From Candidatus Woesebacteria bacterium GW2011_GWB1_38_8b (GTDB lineage: Bacteria; Patescibacteriota; Microgenomatia; UBA8517), in assembly GCA_000993115.1 (NCBI GenBank), contig LBVN01000011.1, positions 1 through 42,272 on the forward strand: a stretch of DNA of 42,272 nucleotides, read 5' to 3'. Positions 8,161-16,090 of this stretch are shown piece after piece. A program made the translations under genes and the position numbers. Position 1 is the stretch's first letter; every line of letters begins with the position of its first letter. The notes under the pieces are model-generated. The model worked only from the letters and a program-made list of their open reading frames with translations. It was not told where the DNA came from and ran no database searches.

Positions 8161-9390
8161 GTGAGAAAATTGAAAAATAACGAAACCCAAAAAGAGAACT
8201 TAGAAGATCCCAAAAAGACAGCGCTACATTATATGACAACGCTTGTTGAAGTTGCCAGAGAGGCATTCTTAATTATGGATGCTGACCTTCGAGTGATTTC
8301 GGCAAATGATGTTTTCTATCATATATTTCGGGTTGAGCCGTCGCAAACCGAGGGTAAGCTTCTTTATGAATTGGGAAATGGCCAGTGGGATATCCCTGAA
8401 TTTAGGAGATTACTGGAAGAAATATTACCTCTGAAAAAAGTGGTAAAAGATTTTGAGGTTAAGCATATTTTTGAAACAATCGGGAAAAAAACCATAGAGC
8501 TTAATGCAAGACAAATAGATACGGTACAATTGATTATTCTCGCGCTGGAAGACATTACAGAATCAAAAAATATAGCGGAAAAATTTGAAGAATATACAGA
8601 CGGTCAAATGAGCGCGTGGAACACTGTGGAAGAACCAACAATTAAGCGAGCATTAACGAGATGTCTAAAAGACAGGTTTGCGTGGTTGAGAAACAGTGAC
8701 AACAGATTAATCCCGGCGATTACCACAACACTGGGTCCGATGATACCTGACGATTACCGGGTTTTGGATTTAGGAACTGCAACAGGTCATGTCCCGAAGA
8801 TGATGATTGAAATTGGAGTAAAACCTGAAAATATCGTGGGAGTTGATATAAACCATGACATGCTTTCTGTTGCTAGTTTTCCTAATGGAGTAAACAAAGT
8901 TTGTGCAAATGCGACAAAATTAGAAGAGGCTCTAAAAAAACAATTGTCTGGGTTTGGAAATTTTGATTTGGTAATAGTTAATATGATGTTTCACCTCCTA
9001 AGTTATAAGGATTATGTTGCGGTATTAAGACAAATCAGGAAAGTCGTAACAGATCGTGCCGATTTGTACACTATGGTACCTCATCCCGTAAGGGATTACA
9101 TGAATTCAATACCAGGGTATGATAGACGCAGGATGGTGGAAGAGCGAGCTCCGTGGGGAGATACTGTTGAATACAGGGTTAAACCAATTTCAGATTATGC
9201 AAGAGGATTGCATCAAGCAGGATTTCGGGGTTGGGCAATGGGCACGGCAGGATTGGATGTTAGACCGGAGCATAAAATAATACTTGATGATGAAACAGCT
9301 TGGGAGAGGATACATTCTAGTAAGACGAGGTACGACGGGGGAAAACTTCCACGCCATTTTCGTTTGTGGCACTTGGCTTACCCTGCATGA
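8161..9390 (+). CDS. PAS domain fused to a class I SAM-dependent methyltransferase
   Basis: The 409-residue protein has a PAS domain at about residues 25-140 (LVEVAREAFLIMDADLRVISAN opens it, LALEDITESK closes it, both standard PAS strands). A short linker leads to a Rossmann methyltransferase: motif I VLDLGTATGHVPKMM begins at residue 201, the acidic VGVDIN end of strand 2 follows, then DLVIVNMMFHLL as motif IV. A strongly basic C-terminal part follows. The start is uncertain: GTG 8161 is only 2 bases from AGGAGG, while TTG 8170 has better spacing from GGGGGTGA (8157-8164). The substrate is unknown. The PAS domain suggests a ligand- or redox-sensing switch on methylation, which is inference. 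Confidence 0.75.
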   Translation: MRKLKNNETQKENLEDPKKTALHYMTTLVEVAREAFLIMDADLRVISANDVFYHIFRVEPSQTEGKLLYELGNGQWDIPEFRRLLEEILPLKKVVKDFEVKHIFETIGKKTIELNARQIDTVQLIILALEDITESKNIAEKFEEYTDGQMSAWNTVEEPTIKRALTRCLKDRFAWLRNSDNRLIPAITTTLGPMIPDDYRVLDLGTATGHVPKMMIEIGVKPENIVGVDINHDMLSVASFPNGVNKVCANATKLEEALKKQLSGFGNFDLVIVNMMFHLLSYKDYVAVLRQIRKVVTDRADLYTMVPHPVRDYMNSIPGYDRRRMVEERAPWGDTVEYRVKPISDYARGLHQAGFRGWAMGTAGLDVRPEHKIILDDETAWERIHSSKTRYDGGKLPRHFRLWHLAYPA

Positions 9391-9437
9391 AGTATCATCG
9401 AAATAAATGCTAAAATACACCCATAACAGACTAAGTC

Positions 9438-9446
9438 TGATATAAT
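9438..9446 (+). promoter_or_regulatory. Extended -10 promoter of ychF
   Basis: TGATATAAT occupies 9438-9446 and the ychF ATG starts 8 bases later, so the transcript should be leaderless. A small palindrome, CAGACTAAGTCTG (9427-9439), overlaps the upstream part and could be a repressor site. Confidence 0.65.
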
Positions 9447-9454
9447 CTTCGATT

Positions 9455-10558
9455 ATGAGTTTATCTGTTGGAATTGTTGGATTACCAAATGTGGGGAAGT
9501 CGACGCTTTTTAATGCACTTTTGAAGCGTCAGCAAGCGTATGTAGCCAATTTTCCTTTTGCTACGATTGAGCCGAATGTCGGAGCTGTTCCGGTTCCCGA
9601 CAAAAGACTAAAAAAACTTTCAGAAGTAGTAAAAGAATCCGAAAACTTGGATTTTTTACCGCCTGAAATTCCTGCAACTGTTGAGTTTTTAGATATAGCA
9701 GGACTCATTGCGGGAGCACACAAAGGGGAGGGATTGGGAAATAAATTCTTAAGCCATATTCGTGAAACCGATGCCATTTGCCATGTTGTCCGCGCTTTTT
9801 CCGACCCCGACATTATAAAAGAAGGAGTGTCTGATCCGAAAACCGATTTGGAAACAATAGAAACCGAACTTGCACTGGCTGATTTACAAACCCTGGAAAA
9901 GCAGCACGACCCTGGAAATACACCCGACAAAGAACTTCAGAAATGGTGGGCTGTTGTTCTCAAGTTGAAGTCTGCATTATCAGACGGAAAACCAGCGAGA
10001 AGCGTTGATTTAAATGAAGAGGAGACAAAACTTGCAAAACAATTATCGCTTTTGACCGCGAAGCCGATTTTGGTAGTTTTAAATGTTAACGAGGAAGATT
10101 TGCATGACGGTAATAAATTGGAAATTGAATTTGCAAAAGAAGCAAACCTTCAAGCGTCACAAGTAATTGCTATATCTGCAAAAGTCGAATCAGAGCTTTC
10201 GGTTTTGGATGAAGGTGATCAGCAAAATTATCTTGATGATTTAGGAGTTCATGAATCAGGCCTTGAGCGGTTAATTAAAAAAGCATTCTCAACGCTCGGG
10301 CTTATTACATTTTTAACCGCGGGTGAAAAAGAAGTCCGTGCATGGACTATTAAAGATGGATTTCTTGCTCCGGAAGCGGCAGGAGTAATTCATACCGATT
10401 TCGAAAAGAAATTTATAAAAGCAGACGTTGTGGATTTTAATAAATTTATTGAGGCACCAGGTTGGAAAGCGTCAAGGGAAAAAGGGTTTGTCCGAATTGA
10501 AGGAAAAAAATATAAAATGTGCGATGGAGATGTTGTTGAATTTAAAATAGGATCATGA
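9455..10558 (+). CDS. ychF: Ribosome-binding ATPase/GTPase YchF (OBG family)
   Basis: YchF is a universally conserved P-loop NTPase that binds ribosomes and prefers ATP. The 367-residue length is normal. The P-loop GLPNVGKST lies at residues 9-17, switch II DIAGLIAGA near 89-97, and the NxxE-type motif LNVNEED replaces the NKxD of true GTPases, which explains the ATP preference known for the family. A coiled-coil insert and a C-terminal TGS domain (GEKEVRAWTIKDG onward) complete it. It has no Shine-Dalgarno and a -10 just upstream. Its stop codon overlaps the next start (ATGA at 10555). Confidence 0.95.
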   Translation: MSLSVGIVGLPNVGKSTLFNALLKRQQAYVANFPFATIEPNVGAVPVPDKRLKKLSEVVKESENLDFLPPEIPATVEFLDIAGLIAGAHKGEGLGNKFLSHIRETDAICHVVRAFSDPDIIKEGVSDPKTDLETIETELALADLQTLEKQHDPGNTPDKELQKWWAVVLKLKSALSDGKPARSVDLNEEETKLAKQLSLLTAKPILVVLNVNEEDLHDGNKLEIEFAKEANLQASQVIAISAKVESELSVLDEGDQQNYLDDLGVHESGLERLIKKAFSTLGLITFLTAGEKEVRAWTIKDGFLAPEAAGVIHTDFEKKFIKADVVDFNKFIEAPGWKASREKGFVRIEGKKYKMCDGDVVEFKIGS

Positions 10559-11247
10559 AACAGCCACTGGTTTCGTTTGTAATTCGAACAAAAAACGAGC
10601 AGAAATACATCGCAAAGGTAGTCAATCTTTTGTATAGTCAAAGTTATGAAAACATTGAAATTATAGTTGTTGATTCCGGTTCAAAGGATGAAACCATACC
10701 AATAGTTAAAAAACTTCCAGTTAAATTAATCCAGATTAAGCCAGAAGAATTTACTTACGGTCATGCATTGAATGTCGGCATTGATGAGGCGAAAGGGAAA
10801 ACAATTGGAATCGTCAGTGGACACTCAATTCCGATTAATAATGAATGGTTGGAAAATGGTTTAAAGCATTTTGACAACGTAAAAGTTGCCGCAGTTACTG
10901 GTCCCTATTCTGAAAATCCTTTGGGTTATGAAAATCAGACTGCATATAAAAATGACCCGGCATTAGTAGGTAGAATACAACATCGTTATAAATATTTGAC
11001 AAATACTAACTCGCTAATCAGAAAATCATTGTGGAATGATTATAAATTTGATGAGAAGTTGGCAGAGTGTGAAGATTATGATTGGGCAGCCGAAATGCTA
11101 TCAAGAGGGTTTGATGTTGTAAAAGACCCTAAATTTGGGGTTTTCCATTGTCATTCTTTGTTAGGTCGACCCGGATATTGGGAACGAATTAAAGGTTGGG
11201 ATAAAATCACGAAAGAAATTGATTTAAAGAGAAGTAAACTCAAGTAG
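10555..11247 (+). CDS. Family 2 glycosyltransferase (GT-A fold)
   Basis: The 230-residue protein begins with the GT2 strand SFVIRTKNEQKYI, then the nucleotide-binding IEIIVVDSGSKDET. The usual DXD position reads IVSGHSIP, so the metal-binding aspartates are not canonical. ECEDYDWAAEMLSRG near residue 178 matches the catalytic ED region. No membrane segment is present. It overlaps ychF by 4 bases and is translationally coupled to it, a pairing with no clear functional logic. The donor and acceptor sugars cannot be read from the sequence. Confidence 0.8.
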   Translation: MKQPLVSFVIRTKNEQKYIAKVVNLLYSQSYENIEIIVVDSGSKDETIPIVKKLPVKLIQIKPEEFTYGHALNVGIDEAKGKTIGIVSGHSIPINNEWLENGLKHFDNVKVAAVTGPYSENPLGYENQTAYKNDPALVGRIQHRYKYLTNTNSLIRKSLWNDYKFDEKLAECEDYDWAAEMLSRGFDVVKDPKFGVFHCHSLLGRPGYWERIKGWDKITKEIDLKRSKLK

Positions 11248-11276
11248 TAATTTATATTTTTAAATATTTTTCCCCT

Positions 11277-11305
11277 TTGTTAAAAAAGAACTCGTTTGAT
11301 ATAAT
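11277..11305 (+). promoter_or_regulatory. Promoter of the rpsF-ssb unit
   Basis: TTGTTA (11277-11282), a 17-base spacer and TATAAT (11300-11305), extended by TG at 11297-11298. The rpsF ATG lies 9 bases after the -10, so the mRNA should start at or within a few bases of the start codon. Confidence 0.75.
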
Positions 11306-11314
11306 CTTTACCGT

Positions 11315-11602
11315 ATGAACACATATGAATTAACTTTAGTATTACCTCAAAATACTACGGCTGCAAAGAAAAAAGCGGTTGGGGATACAATTGATAAAAT
11401 AGTGAAGATGAACAAAGGTGAAATCAAAAAAACCGAAGATTGGGGAGAAAAAGATTTGGCATATCCGATTGAAAAAAACACCTCTGGCTCATTTTTGCAT
11501 TTCGAACTGGAATTGGAAAATCAGTCCGTTAAAGCATTAAGTGATAAACTACGAATGGAAGATGGTATCATAAGAAATCTTTTGGTAAGAAAAGGAGAAT
11601 AA
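11315..11602 (+). CDS. rpsF: 30S ribosomal protein S6
   Basis: S6 sits on the platform of the small subunit as a heterodimer with S18. The 95-residue protein has the family's opening strand (YELTLVLPQ), the KTEDWGEKDLAYPIEKNTSGSFLHFELE central region and a final RNLLVRKGE. The length is normal for bacteria. The order rpsF-ssb-rpsR is the classical bacterial order. Here a terminator-like hairpin separates rpsF from ssb, and rpsR has its own promoter. Confidence 0.95.
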   Translation: MNTYELTLVLPQNTTAAKKKAVGDTIDKIVKMNKGEIKKTEDWGEKDLAYPIEKNTSGSFLHFELELENQSVKALSDKLRMEDGIIRNLLVRKGE

Positions 11603-11604
11603 AT

Positions 11605-11652
11605 ATGGCAAGAAGTTTAAATAAGCCAAGCTTGTTTAAACCTTTTTATTAA
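11605..11652 (+). CDS. Short ORF that duplicates the ssb start (candidate leader peptide)
   Basis: An ATG with a proper Shine-Dalgarno (AAGGAG at about 11592) encodes 15 residues, MARSLNKPSLFKPFY, then stops. Its first seven codons are the same as those of ssb, which starts exactly 54 bases later. The body of this ORF forms the terminator hairpin 11615-11641. It could be a leader peptide whose translation opens the hairpin, or simply the remnant of a partial duplication. No function is known. Confidence 0.45.
   Translation: MARSLNKPSLFKPFY
11615..11647 (+). terminator. Intrinsic terminator / possible attenuator between rpsF and ssb
   Basis: GTTTAAATAAGC (11615-11626) pairs with GCTTGTTTAAAC (11630-11641) with one G-U wobble and a CAA loop, followed by C and five T. 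This is a typical rho-independent terminator. Its left arm is the duplicated ssb 5' coding sequence. Confidence 0.75.
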
Positions 11653-11658
11653 TAATAT

Positions 11659-12165
11659 ATGGCAAGAAGTTTAAATAAAGCTATTTTAATCGGAAATTTA
11701 ACCCGCGATCCTGAGCTCCGATATACACCATCTGGAGCAGCTGTGTGTACTTTTGGACTTGCGACTAACCGTCAGTGGACAACTGATAGCGGTGAGAAAA
11801 AGGAAGACGCGGAATTTCATAGAATTGTTGCCTGGAATAAATTAGCCGAACTTTGTGCACAGCTTTTGAAAAAAGGTCGAAAAGTCTATCTTGAAGGAAG
11901 ACTTCAAACCAGAAAATGGACAGGTCAGGATAGTGTGGAGCACACGACTACCGAAATTGTAATTTCCGATATGTTGATTTTGGACTCAAGAAGTTCAAGT
12001 GGAGAATCCGATTTTAACGTTCCGGATGATTTGGGCGGCGATTTGCCGGATGGTTTGGGAGAAGCCGAAACGAGCGCTGATGCAAAGGCAGAGAAAGAAC
12101 CCAAAAAGCAGGAAAAATCAAAAAGAGAAGAGAAATCTCAAGAAGACGACGATATCCCTTTTTGA
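11659..12165 (+). CDS. ssb: Single-stranded DNA-binding protein
   Basis: The 168-residue protein has an N-terminal OB fold (ARSLNKAILIGNLTRDPELRYTPSG, then FHRIVAWNKLAELCAQLLKKGRKVYLEGRLQTRKW), an acidic low-complexity tail from about residue 115, and the conserved C-terminal tip DDDIPF that recruits partner proteins. It binds ssDNA during replication and repair. The direct upstream region is AT-rich without a Shine-Dalgarno, because the ribosome-binding site sits on the duplicated copy 54 bases earlier. Confidence 0.95.
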   Translation: MARSLNKAILIGNLTRDPELRYTPSGAAVCTFGLATNRQWTTDSGEKKEDAEFHRIVAWNKLAELCAQLLKKGRKVYLEGRLQTRKWTGQDSVEHTTTEIVISDMLILDSRSSSGESDFNVPDDLGGDLPDGLGEAETSADAKAEKEPKKQEKSKREEKSQEDDDIPF

Positions 12166-12182
12166 GAAATTTATATCATTTT

Positions 12183-12201
12183 TCGCGAATTAGATTCGCG
12201 A
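12183..12201 (+). terminator. Perfect hairpin downstream of ssb
   Basis: TCGCGAAT (12183-12190) and ATTCGCGA (12194-12201) pair perfectly around a TAG loop. Only a weak T-rich stretch (CGTAGTTTTG) follows, so termination is likely but not strong. Confidence 0.5.
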
Positions 12202-12219
12202 CGTAGTTTTGAAACAAAA

Positions 12220-12260
12220 TGATATAATAGGTTCAATTCCTCCGTCAATTAAATAGACGG
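12220..12260 (+). promoter_or_regulatory. Promoter and short leader hairpin of rpsR
   Basis: TGATATAAT (12220-12228) is an extended -10 giving a leader of about 40 bases. The leader contains CCGTC (12242-12246) and GACGG (12256-12260), which form a 5-bp stem. S6/S18 operons are often autoregulated by a leader RNA containing a CCG element. This hairpin is a candidate, but I cannot match the known motif in detail. Confidence 0.5.
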
Positions 12261-12276
12261 TTTCCTTGAAACTATT

Positions 12277-12516
12277 ATGAAAAAAAGAAGAACAATTTTT
12301 ATTCAGGAGAGAGTGCCGGTAAATTGCCCGTTTTGTAAGGAAGGGTATGAACCATCCTATAAAAAATATAATGATCTAAAAAAATACATGACCGAACGCG
12401 CAAAAATTTTAGGGCGGGCAAGAACCGGAATATGCGCGAAACACCAAAGAAGGTTGACTGTAGCAATTAAGCACGCAAGGCATCTTGGTCTTCTTCCTTT
12501 TGTTCCTTCCGTTTGA
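12277..12516 (+). CDS. rpsR: 30S ribosomal protein S18
   Basis: The 79-residue protein is the partner of S6. It carries CPFC (C17, C20) and CAKH (C53, H56), so it is the zinc-binding type of S18. The conserved core [24 protein letters not shown] and [20 protein letters not shown] is complete. It has its own promoter and leader rather than depending on rpsF-ssb transcription. Confidence 0.95.
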   Translation: MKKRRTIFIQERVPVNCPFCKEGYEPSYKKYNDLKKYMTERAKILGRARTGICAKHQRRLTVAIKHARHLGLLPFVPSV

Positions 12517-12573
12517 TTTTTAGGTAGTTCAAAATTGGATGTCGTGTGTGTACAATTATCTCTGCGTATTTAA

Positions 12574-13839
12574 ATGCAAAAAGCTAAATATTCTAAATTT
12601 AAATTAGTGCGGAATTTGCTCCTTTTTTGTCTTTTATTTTCTTTTATTTTTACAGGCGGATATTCTATTGGCCGGAATGGTTTTATTGCCGATTTTAAAA
12701 GTTTTCCGAAAGCCACAATCAGCCGTAACGTTCCTCCCGACAAACAAAACGTTGACTTCGAACTTTTTTGGAAAGTCTGGGATACGTTGGACTTGAGGTA
12801 TTTTGATAAAAGTAAATTAGTACCAGGAAAAATGGTATACGGGGCAATTAGCGGAATGGTGGCTGCAGTCGGAGACCCTTATACCGTATTTTTGCCGCCG
12901 GATGGAAACAAGTTGGTTCAGGAAGATCTTAAAGGGAATTTTGACGGGATAGGAATTCAGATTGGTTATATCGGGACACTACTTGCCGTAATCGCGCCCC
13001 TTCCGGGATCTCCTGCGGAAGAAGCGGGTGTTAAACCTGGTGATTTGATAGCCGTAATTAAAGATGCTGAAAAAGGTATTGAAGTGGGAACCGGAGGCAT
13101 GTCAATTCCTGACGCTGTTGGACTTATTCGCGGGTCTGCTGGCACTAAAGTTGAGCTCACGCTTCTTCGCGAAGGAACAAAGGAGCCAATTAAAGTCGAA
13201 ATCGTGAGAAAAACAATTGATGTGCCGAGCGTAACATTGGAATTTAAGCCCGGTGTTTCGGGAGGAACGGATAAATCGATTGCAGTAATAAGAGTTACAA
13301 AATTTGGAGGAGAGACTCTTTCCGAGTGGAATGAGAAAGTTGCCGAAATTTTAAATGAAGCTGATACAAAGATGATTATTGTGGATGTCAGAAATAATCC
13401 GGGGGGTTATTTGCAGGGAGCAGTTGATTTGGCTAGCGAATTTTTGGAAACCGGAGAAACGGTTGTAATTGAGGAAAACGGTAAGGGGGAACGGGAAGAA
13501 TCTAAAGTTGTGAGGATTGGGAGACTTAGAAATTTCAAAACTGTTGTTTTAATGAATAAAGGCTCCGCTTCAGCTTCGGAAATTTTAGCGGGTGCTCTCC
13601 GCGACCAGAAAAAAATTAAACTTATCGGTGATACCAGTTTTGGTAAAGGTACAATTCAGGAACCGCAGCAAATAAACGGCGGGTCGGGCCTGCATATTAC
13701 AATTGCGAAATGGTTAACTCCAAAAGGAACTTGGGTTCATGAGAAGGGACTGGAACCGGACGTAAAGGTAGAAGACAAAGAAGACACGAAGGAAGACGAT
13801 CAATTGCAAACGGCAATTGATGAAGTTCAGAAACTTTAA
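12574..13839 (+). CDS. C-terminal processing peptidase, S41 family
   Basis: This is a membrane-anchored serine protease of the CtpA/Prc type. The 421 residues show one N-terminal transmembrane segment (about 12-30), the S41 N-terminal helical region, a PDZ domain near 110-205 and the protease core. The catalytic serine is S333 in GSASASEI and the general-base lysine is K358 in FGKGT, exactly 25 residues apart as in E. coli Tsp. A -10 (TACAAT at 12551) lies 17 bases before the ATG, and no Shine-Dalgarno is seen. The htrA-like gene follows, so the two may form an envelope protein quality control pair. Confidence 0.93.
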   Translation: MQKAKYSKFKLVRNLLLFCLLFSFIFTGGYSIGRNGFIADFKSFPKATISRNVPPDKQNVDFELFWKVWDTLDLRYFDKSKLVPGKMVYGAISGMVAAVGDPYTVFLPPDGNKLVQEDLKGNFDGIGIQIGYIGTLLAVIAPLPGSPAEEAGVKPGDLIAVIKDAEKGIEVGTGGMSIPDAVGLIRGSAGTKVELTLLREGTKEPIKVEIVRKTIDVPSVTLEFKPGVSGGTDKSIAVIRVTKFGGETLSEWNEKVAEILNEADTKMIIVDVRNNPGGYLQGAVDLASEFLETGETVVIEENGKGEREESKVVRIGRLRNFKTVVLMNKGSASASEILAGALRDQKKIKLIGDTSFGKGTIQEPQQINGGSGLHITIAKWLTPKGTWVHEKGLEPDVKVEDKEDTKEDDQLQTAIDEVQKL

Positions 13840-13888
13840 GCTTTTTTTAAGTTTTTCATTTCTATACTCATAGGTGTAAATTAGAGAT

Positions 13889-15076
13889 ATGGAACCAACA
13901 AATTCAGGACGCCTTAATAGAATAAAGGGATTCTTAATTGGGATATTTGTTGGGTTTGTTCTTCTTACTGCTGCAATCGGCGGGGCTGTTGCAGACAGAC
14001 TGTTTGTTTTTAAGCCACTCAACTTCTTGGCAGGAAGAGCCGGGAACGAACTCAAACTTGGAGGCCGAACAGAGACATCAAGAGTTGTAAATGAAGAATC
14101 GGCTGTAATTGATGTGACGGATAAAGTAAGCCCCTCTGTTGTGACTGTTTCAATCCAGACCAAGAGCCGACGAGTTTTGGAGTTTGACCCATTTAGCGGT
14201 TTCCGCTCGAGGGTTGATGGCGGAATAAATCAGGATATAGGAAGCGGTTTTATTGTTTCAGCTGACGGACTTGTAGTTACAAATAAACACGTAGTTTCCG
14301 ATACCGAGTCGCAGTACAAAGTAATAACTAAAGACGGGAAAGAATACGAAGTTAAAAAAATAAGTCGCGATCCGTCAAACGATTTGGCAGTTTTAAAAAT
14401 TGACCCTTCGGCAGGCTCAGGGCTAACTCCGGTTGAACTAGGAGATTCAGGAAACTTAAAGGTCGGACAGTTTGTTATTGCAATCGGAACAGCACTCGGG
14501 GAATTTCGACATACCGTTACGACTGGCGTTATTTCAGGACTCGGTCGGGGAATTGATGCAGGTAACCCTTACGAAGGCTATGCAGAGAGGCTTGATGATG
14601 TAATTCAAACCGATGCGGCGATTAATCCCGGGAATTCCGGCGGACCGCTTCTTAATTTTGCTGGACAAGTTGTAGGGGTAAACGTAGCCGTTGCATCGGG
14701 CGCACAAAATATTGGCTTTGCTCTTCCAGTAAATGTCTTAAAAGACGCTCTTGGCACATTTAATCAAACAGGAAGTTTTGCCAGTAAGCCTTTCCTGGGA
14801 GTTGAATATCAAATGATTAGTAAACAAGCCGCACTTTTGAATGAAGTTCCGCAGGGCGCTTTAATATCAACAGTAGTTACAGGATCGCCGGCTGAGAAAG
14901 CAGGAGTAAAAGAGGGAGATATTATAGTAAAAATTGACGGTGAGAGCTTAAATAGCGACAAAGGATTGTCGGATATAATTTCGAAGAAAAAAGCGGGACA
15001 AGAAGTCGAGTTGGAAATTTATCGTGACAATCAAACCCTCAAACTTAAAGCCACACTTTCAAAGACGGAAGAGTAA
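13889..15076 (+). CDS. HtrA/DegP-type trypsin-like serine protease with PDZ domain
   Basis: The 395-residue protein has one N-terminal membrane segment (about 13-37), then a trypsin-like protease with a complete triad: H134 (NKHVV), D165 (SNDLAVLKID) and S250 (NPGNSGGPL). One C-terminal PDZ domain follows (about 300-390, GSPAEKAGVKEGDIIVKIDG). One PDZ domain and the membrane anchor make it DegS-like in layout. It degrades or senses misfolded envelope proteins. It lies 49 bases after the S41 peptidase with a possible promoter (TATACT at 13863) between them. The convergent gene 15131-15958 follows. Confidence 0.94.
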   Translation: MEPTNSGRLNRIKGFLIGIFVGFVLLTAAIGGAVADRLFVFKPLNFLAGRAGNELKLGGRTETSRVVNEESAVIDVTDKVSPSVVTVSIQTKSRRVLEFDPFSGFRSRVDGGINQDIGSGFIVSADGLVVTNKHVVSDTESQYKVITKDGKEYEVKKISRDPSNDLAVLKIDPSAGSGLTPVELGDSGNLKVGQFVIAIGTALGEFRHTVTTGVISGLGRGIDAGNPYEGYAERLDDVIQTDAAINPGNSGGPLLNFAGQVVGVNVAVASGAQNIGFALPVNVLKDALGTFNQTGSFASKPFLGVEYQMISKQAALLNEVPQGALISTVVTGSPAEKAGVKEGDIIVKIDGESLNSDKGLSDIISKKKAGQEVELEIYRDNQTLKLKATLSKTEE

Positions 15077-15130
15077 AATTAAAAAGTTAAGGAGTTTATT
15101 GGATAAGTTTAACCTTTATTAAGTCACCTT

Positions 15131-15958
15131 TTAATTAGCACTTATTTGTCCTCTCAAATTCCATTCAACAAGCGAGTATATAGATTTTTTCAATAGTTGT
15201 TGTGAGGTAGGTAAATCTGAAGATTCTATACTTATAATAGGTAGCTTTTCGTTTCTACTGGGTAACATACTTGCAAGTCTTTCAGGCAGCCGCCGAAAAC
15301 CATGCTCGAGTTGTCTGAGAATTTCTACGGGGGTTTGGCTTCCGTGCTGAACTGCCTCTTCGACTGTGGAATTACAAATAACAACACCTTTAAATAAATG
15401 CAGAAAATGTCTGTGATAGTTTACAAAATCATCGATTAAAATTTTGCGCCTTTTAATAACTTCGGGTATTTGTTTTCCTGTGTCCCAAAATTTGTCTAAC
15501 GCTTCAAGATATGCTAATTGGTCAACAAAACCTCGCTCAAAAACACACACGCTATCTTCATCGTTTTTAAGAAACGATAACAATTTGTATAAACCATTTG
15601 CTGCTAAGCCAAAATTTAAATGAAGCAGGTCGTAATCATCGAGCATGAAGTTATCGGGTTTGCGAGACAAGAATATTTCTTTTTCTACAGTCAATGGAAA
15701 ACCAGTATTAGAAGTTTGGTTTTGTACGGCTTGAAGGGTAGTTGTTTTACCTGTATCTGGCATTCCAGTCACTAAAATTGCAAAACGAGTCGAACGGTCG
15801 AAATCTATAGTATCGGCAGGTTGAATTGTGTAAACGCGTCCGTTACCAACAATTCTTAGGTTTTGGACAACTTGAGCCGGAGAGAGAGTTTCAAAGTTTC
15901 CATGGTCAAATATTCTTTCAAGGCTTTCTGGTTGATTTAGAATACGATCGGGGGACAT
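15131..15958 (-). CDS. P-loop NTPase/kinase-like protein, unknown substrate
   Basis: From ATG at 15958 the protein has 275 residues. A P-loop GMPDTGKTTTL (G65 to K71-T72) sits after about 58 N-terminal residues, and VCVFERGFVDQLAYLEAL may be the DR-like substrate and lid region of AAA_28/deoxynucleoside kinase-like proteins. A longer GTG start (15976) is possible, but the ATG lies 8 bases after an extended -10 (TGTTACAAT, minus strand), the same spacing as at other leaderless genes here. It is divergent from the gene group starting at 16001. With the nearby nucleotidyltransferase-like gene it could act in a nucleotide or cofactor pathway, which is speculation. Confidence 0.6.
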   Translation of the reverse strand: MSPDRILNQPESLERIFDHGNFETLSPAQVVQNLRIVGNGRVYTIQPADTIDFDRSTRFAILVTGMPDTGKTTTLQAVQNQTSNTGFPLTVEKEIFLSRKPDNFMLDDYDLLHLNFGLAANGLYKLLSFLKNDEDSVCVFERGFVDQLAYLEALDKFWDTGKQIPEVIKRRKILIDDFVNYHRHFLHLFKGVVICNSTVEEAVQHGSQTPVEILRQLEHGFRRLPERLASMLPSRNEKLPIISIESSDLPTSQQLLKKSIYSLVEWNLRGQISAN

Positions 15959-15966
15959 TTGCCGCA

Positions 15967-15991
15967 ATTGTAACACAACCAGTGATATAAT
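15967..15991. promoter_or_regulatory. Overlapping divergent extended -10 promoters
   Basis: On the minus strand TGTTACAAT (-10 at 15972-15967) serves the P-loop gene. On the plus strand TGATATAAT (-10 at 15986-15991) serves the small ORF at 16001. The two -10 boxes are only 13 bases apart, so the two polymerases should exclude each other. Confidence 0.55.
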
Positions 15992-16000
15992 CGCCTCACA

Positions 16001-16090
16001 ATGACGGCGGAAAAACCTTCAGAATACTTCACAGTTTTAAATCCTTATACATTGTTTTTTAAAATCTTATGGATTAATATAAATTTATGA
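16001..16090 (+). CDS. Small ORF (29 aa), probable truncated duplicate of the start of the 16455 gene
   Basis: The ORF starts 9 bases after TGATATAAT and its stop (TGA) overlaps the ATG of the coiled-coil gene at 16087. Its first residues, MTAEKPSEYF, resemble MSPENKPEYF at 16455, and the two promoter-start regions align base by base from TGATATAATCG through the ATG. The rest (TVLNPYTLFFKILW...) resembles nothing I know. It is best read as the remnant of a duplication that now acts as the leaderless first cistron for the coiled-coil gene. Confidence 0.45.
   Translation: MTAEKPSEYFTVLNPYTLFFKILWININL

Larger units (their letters stand above)
11605..11680 (+). repeat. Direct repeat of the ssb start region
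   Basis: ATGGCAAGAAGTTTAAATAA occurs at 11605-11624 and again at 11659-11678, 54 bases apart. The first copy carries the Shine-Dalgarno, and the second is the ssb start with no Shine-Dalgarno. The 54-base offset keeps the reading frame. Confidence 0.9.

Noticed and set aside
11621-11645. Cloning-vector contamination suggested by AAGCTT and GTTTAAAC next to each other
   Set aside because: The flanking bases continue as genomic, AT-rich sequence and the sites are explained by the hairpin stem; no further vector sequence is seen.
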